A DNA stretch of 7,390 nucleotides from Thermoplasmatota archaeon (GTDB taxonomy: Archaea > Thermoplasmatota > Penumbrarchaeia > Penumbrarchaeales > Penumbrarchaeaceae): assembly GCA_030600725.1 (NCBI GenBank), contig JAUVLN010000105.1:1-7390 (forward strand). The letters run 5' to 3'. The position numbers and the translations under genes are program-made. Below are positions 5,500 through 7,390 of the stretch, one piece after another. Within the stretch, counting starts at the first letter, position 1. Every line of letters begins with the position of its first letter. Below the pieces are notes generated by a model, which did not search any database, was not told the DNA's origin, and saw only the letters and a program-made list of their open reading frames with translations.

Positions 5500-7390
5500 A
5501 TGGGTTGGTTTGGGAATCTATTCGATAGAGGCCTTGGATGGCTCACCATATTGTACCTGGTCTTATTGGTGACTGTGGTGGTCTTGGCCCTGTATTTCCT
5601 ACCGACAATAGAGGCATTCCTTGAACTTTTCGGCCTCGACTCCCTGTCGGAAATATTGAAACCGGTCTTCACAATAGTCGCTTTCATACTGATGGCCATT
5701 ACGTTGTCATTGATCGGTATAAGGGCGCTGATCAACCGGCTTCAGTTTCGGATGGGGTTCAGGAACCTGATCCGTCATAAGGGAGACACGGTCATCGCCA
5801 TCCTGGGCTTCATGATCGGCACCTCCATCATCTGCTCCTCGATGGCCATCGGGGACACCATGAACAACATGATCGAGGACCTGATCTACGACGGATACAA
5901 TCTGTACGACGAATATATCTACGTTCAGGACGGGAACGGGAACCAGATCTACATGAACGGGTCGATGGCGAACGACATGTCCGAGCTTGCCTGGGCCCTC
6001 AACGAAGAGGGGGAGGAGCTGATCGATGGTGTATCCTGGGAGGTTCAGGAGAGGGGGTCGGTCATAGATCACAAAACGCTTCTCTTCGAACCGATGATCT
6101 CCCTGCGGGCATTTAGCAAGGATAGCGCGGCGGCCTTCGGCGGCCTCCATATCGGTGGGAGCGAGGTTGATTACGACCTCGCCATGGACGAGGTCTACAT
6201 CACAGCTGATGGAGCGGACCTCCTGGAGGCGGAGGTGGGACACAGGCTCACGATATCCTCGGGCATCATGATCATGAACTATACGGTCAAGGGCATAGTG
6301 GACCAGGAGGGTAGGGCGTCATCGTTCTTCGACGGGGATGCCATATATTTCTCGTTCGAATCCATCTGGGCCCTCTTCAATATAACTCCGGATCACGAGG
6401 CGGATTACGGTGAGATGCGAGACTGGAGCGGCGGTTATTACAACGTGATGTTCATCTCCAACGAAGGGGGAAGGGTCGGCGGAGCGGAGCACTGTTCAGA
6501 GATCATAGAGGAGCTGGAGGAGGATTTCGAGGAACTTGATCATCCTCTTGGCCCCACTGGTACCTTTGAGTTCGTTGACGATAAGGCGTCCTCGGTGGAA
6601 CATAGCATGGTGGGGATCAAGGAGTTATCACAGATGTTCCTGGTCCTTGGAACATTCACTATCATCGCAGGCATTACGCTGATCATCAACATATTCGTGA
6701 TGCTCTCCGAGGAGAGGAAGGAGGAGATGGGCATCTCCAGGGCGGTTGGTATGAAGAGGAAACACCTCTCTCTTGTCTACCTGTTTGAGGGAACGCTCTA
6801 CTCCATTGTCTCGTCCTTTGTGGGCGTCGTCATGGGCGTAGTTACCGGTTACCTGATCATATTCGCCCTCCAGTGGATACTCAGGTCCATGGGAATGGAG
6901 ATGCTGGATATCCTCGGGAGCTATCAGGTCACACCGCTATCGCTGATCCTCTCCTTCGTGGCAGGCTTTTCGATAACGATAGGCACCACTATCTTCATCA
7001 CAGGAAGGATCTCCAGGCTCAACATAGTCTCTGCGATCAGGAACACACCCATCCCGGTAGAGGAGTCGAAACTGGTCGTGTGGGTTCAGGAACTGCTCAA
7101 GGTCAGGGATGTTGAGAACAGCAGGGGCGACGGAAGCCTCCTGGCCAAGGTCGTGGAGTATTTCTTCAACAGGATGACCTTCCTTGGGACCTGGTCCATC
7201 ATATTCGGCCTTCTATTCTTTATTTGGGGGGTGGGAATGGAGACCCAGTGGAACACCTATATGGGCCTATCAATGTTTCTCATCGGGGCAAGCCTGATGC
7301 TCAAGCACTTCCTCAACGAGAGGTTGACATACAGCATAGCTGCCTCGTTGATGCTGGCCCTGTGGATCGTCCCGATACCTGCCTTTTCCG
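5500..7390 (+). CDS. ABC transporter permease, FtsX/MacB type, 5' part (3' end outside window)
   Basis: The membrane partner of the upstream ATPase; 630 codons are visible without a stop. Predicted membrane segments lie at about residues 14-35, 53-77, 97-117, 377-401, 426-455, 478-501, 562-580, 587-603 and 609-628. Segment 3 follows the phrase RMGFRNLIRHKGDT, the usual N-terminus of FtsX/MacB-type permeases, so the first 80 or so residues with two helices are an extension. A large MacB-like extracytoplasmic domain fills about 120-375. The FtsX core (377-501) contains EERKEEMGISRAVGMKRKHL, the coupling loop that contacts the ATPase, and ends with SRLNIVSAIRNTP. More helices follow, so this is probably a long permease or one with a second membrane module. 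GTG at 5494, behind GAGG at 5485, is an alternative start that adds Met-Lys. The substrate is unknown; export or force transmission to the cell surface is the family expectation. Confidence 0.9.
   Translation, partial: MGWFGNLFDRGLGWLTILYLVLLVTVVVLALYFLPTIEAFLELFGLDSLSEILKPVFTIVAFILMAITLSLIGIRALINRLQFRMGFRNLIRHKGDTVIAILGFMIGTSIICSSMAIGDTMNNMIEDLIYDGYNLYDEYIYVQDGNGNQIYMNGSMANDMSELAWALNEEGEELIDGVSWEVQERGSVIDHKTLLFEPMISLRAFSKDSAAAFGGLHIGGSEVDYDLAMDEVYITADGADLLEAEVGHRLTISSGIMIMNYTVKGIVDQEGRASSFFDGDAIYFSFESIWALFNITPDHEADYGEMRDWSGGYYNVMFISNEGGRVGGAEHCSEIIEELEEDFEELDHPLGPTGTFEFVDDKASSVEHSMVGIKELSQMFLVLGTFTIIAGITLIINIFVMLSEERKEEMGISRAVGMKRKHLSLVYLFEGTLYSIVSSFVGVVMGVVTGYLIIFALQWILRSMGMEMLDILGSYQVTPLSLILSFVAGFSITIGTTIFITGRISRLNIVSAIRNTPIPVEESKLVVWVQELLKVRDVENSRGDGSLLAKVVEYFFNRMTFLGTWSIIFGLLFFIWGVGMETQWNTYMGLSMFLIGASLMLKHFLNERLTYSIAASLMLALWIVPIPAFS

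Noticed and set aside
4911..5735. A 274-codon open frame on the minus strand
   Set aside because: It is antisense to the ABC ATPase and the start of the permease, both of which have intact family motifs. No motif is visible in the antisense translation.
5707..6243. A 178-codon open frame on the minus strand
   Set aside because: It is antisense to the permease ectodomain, and its peptide has no recognisable domain. The permease frame is continuous with conserved FtsX features on both sides.

Overview
The window looks archaeal, most likely from a Thermoplasmatota-type euryarchaeote; that lineage call is an inference and not firm. The reasons are promoters with TATA-like boxes rather than -35/-10 pairs, a large secreted propeller/PKD protein held by one C-terminal membrane helix with a very acidic tail, and an ABC exporter of the MacB/LolCDE type with a large extracytoplasmic loop, all in GC-rich DNA with AT-rich intergenic spacers. 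No RNA gene, mobile element, CRISPR array or phage gene is visible.

Layout. Positions 1 to about 930 (minus strand) hold the 5' part of a secreted Kelch-repeat propeller protein whose 3' end lies beyond the left edge. After a spacer of roughly 90 bases, 1021-4458 (minus strand) holds a complete 1145-residue surface protein: signal peptide, seven FG-GAP/VCBS-type blades, five PKD domains, a small Ig-like or carboxypeptidase-regulatory-like domain, one transmembrane helix and a 95-residue acidic tail without any Lys or Arg. An AT-rich intergenic region (4459-4688) carries divergent promoters. To its right, on the plus strand, lie an ABC ATPase (4689-5486) and, 13 bases after its stop, an FtsX/MacB-type permease (from 5500) that runs off the right edge after 630 codons.

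How they work together. The minus-strand pair encodes two surface-exposed propeller proteins from different families, probably involved in adhesion or ligand binding. The plus-strand pair forms one export or mechanotransmission ABC system, with the ATPase coupling to the permease through its conserved cytoplasmic loop. The two pairs share only the intergenic region, so a functional link is possible but not shown. The points most worth a second look are a Trp-x-Cys-Thr-(Ser/Asn)-His signature at exactly the same offset in four consecutive PKD domains, a third propeller blade without its calcium loop, a 7-base inverted repeat bracketing the TATA box of the ABC operon, and an N-terminal two-helix extension on the permease.
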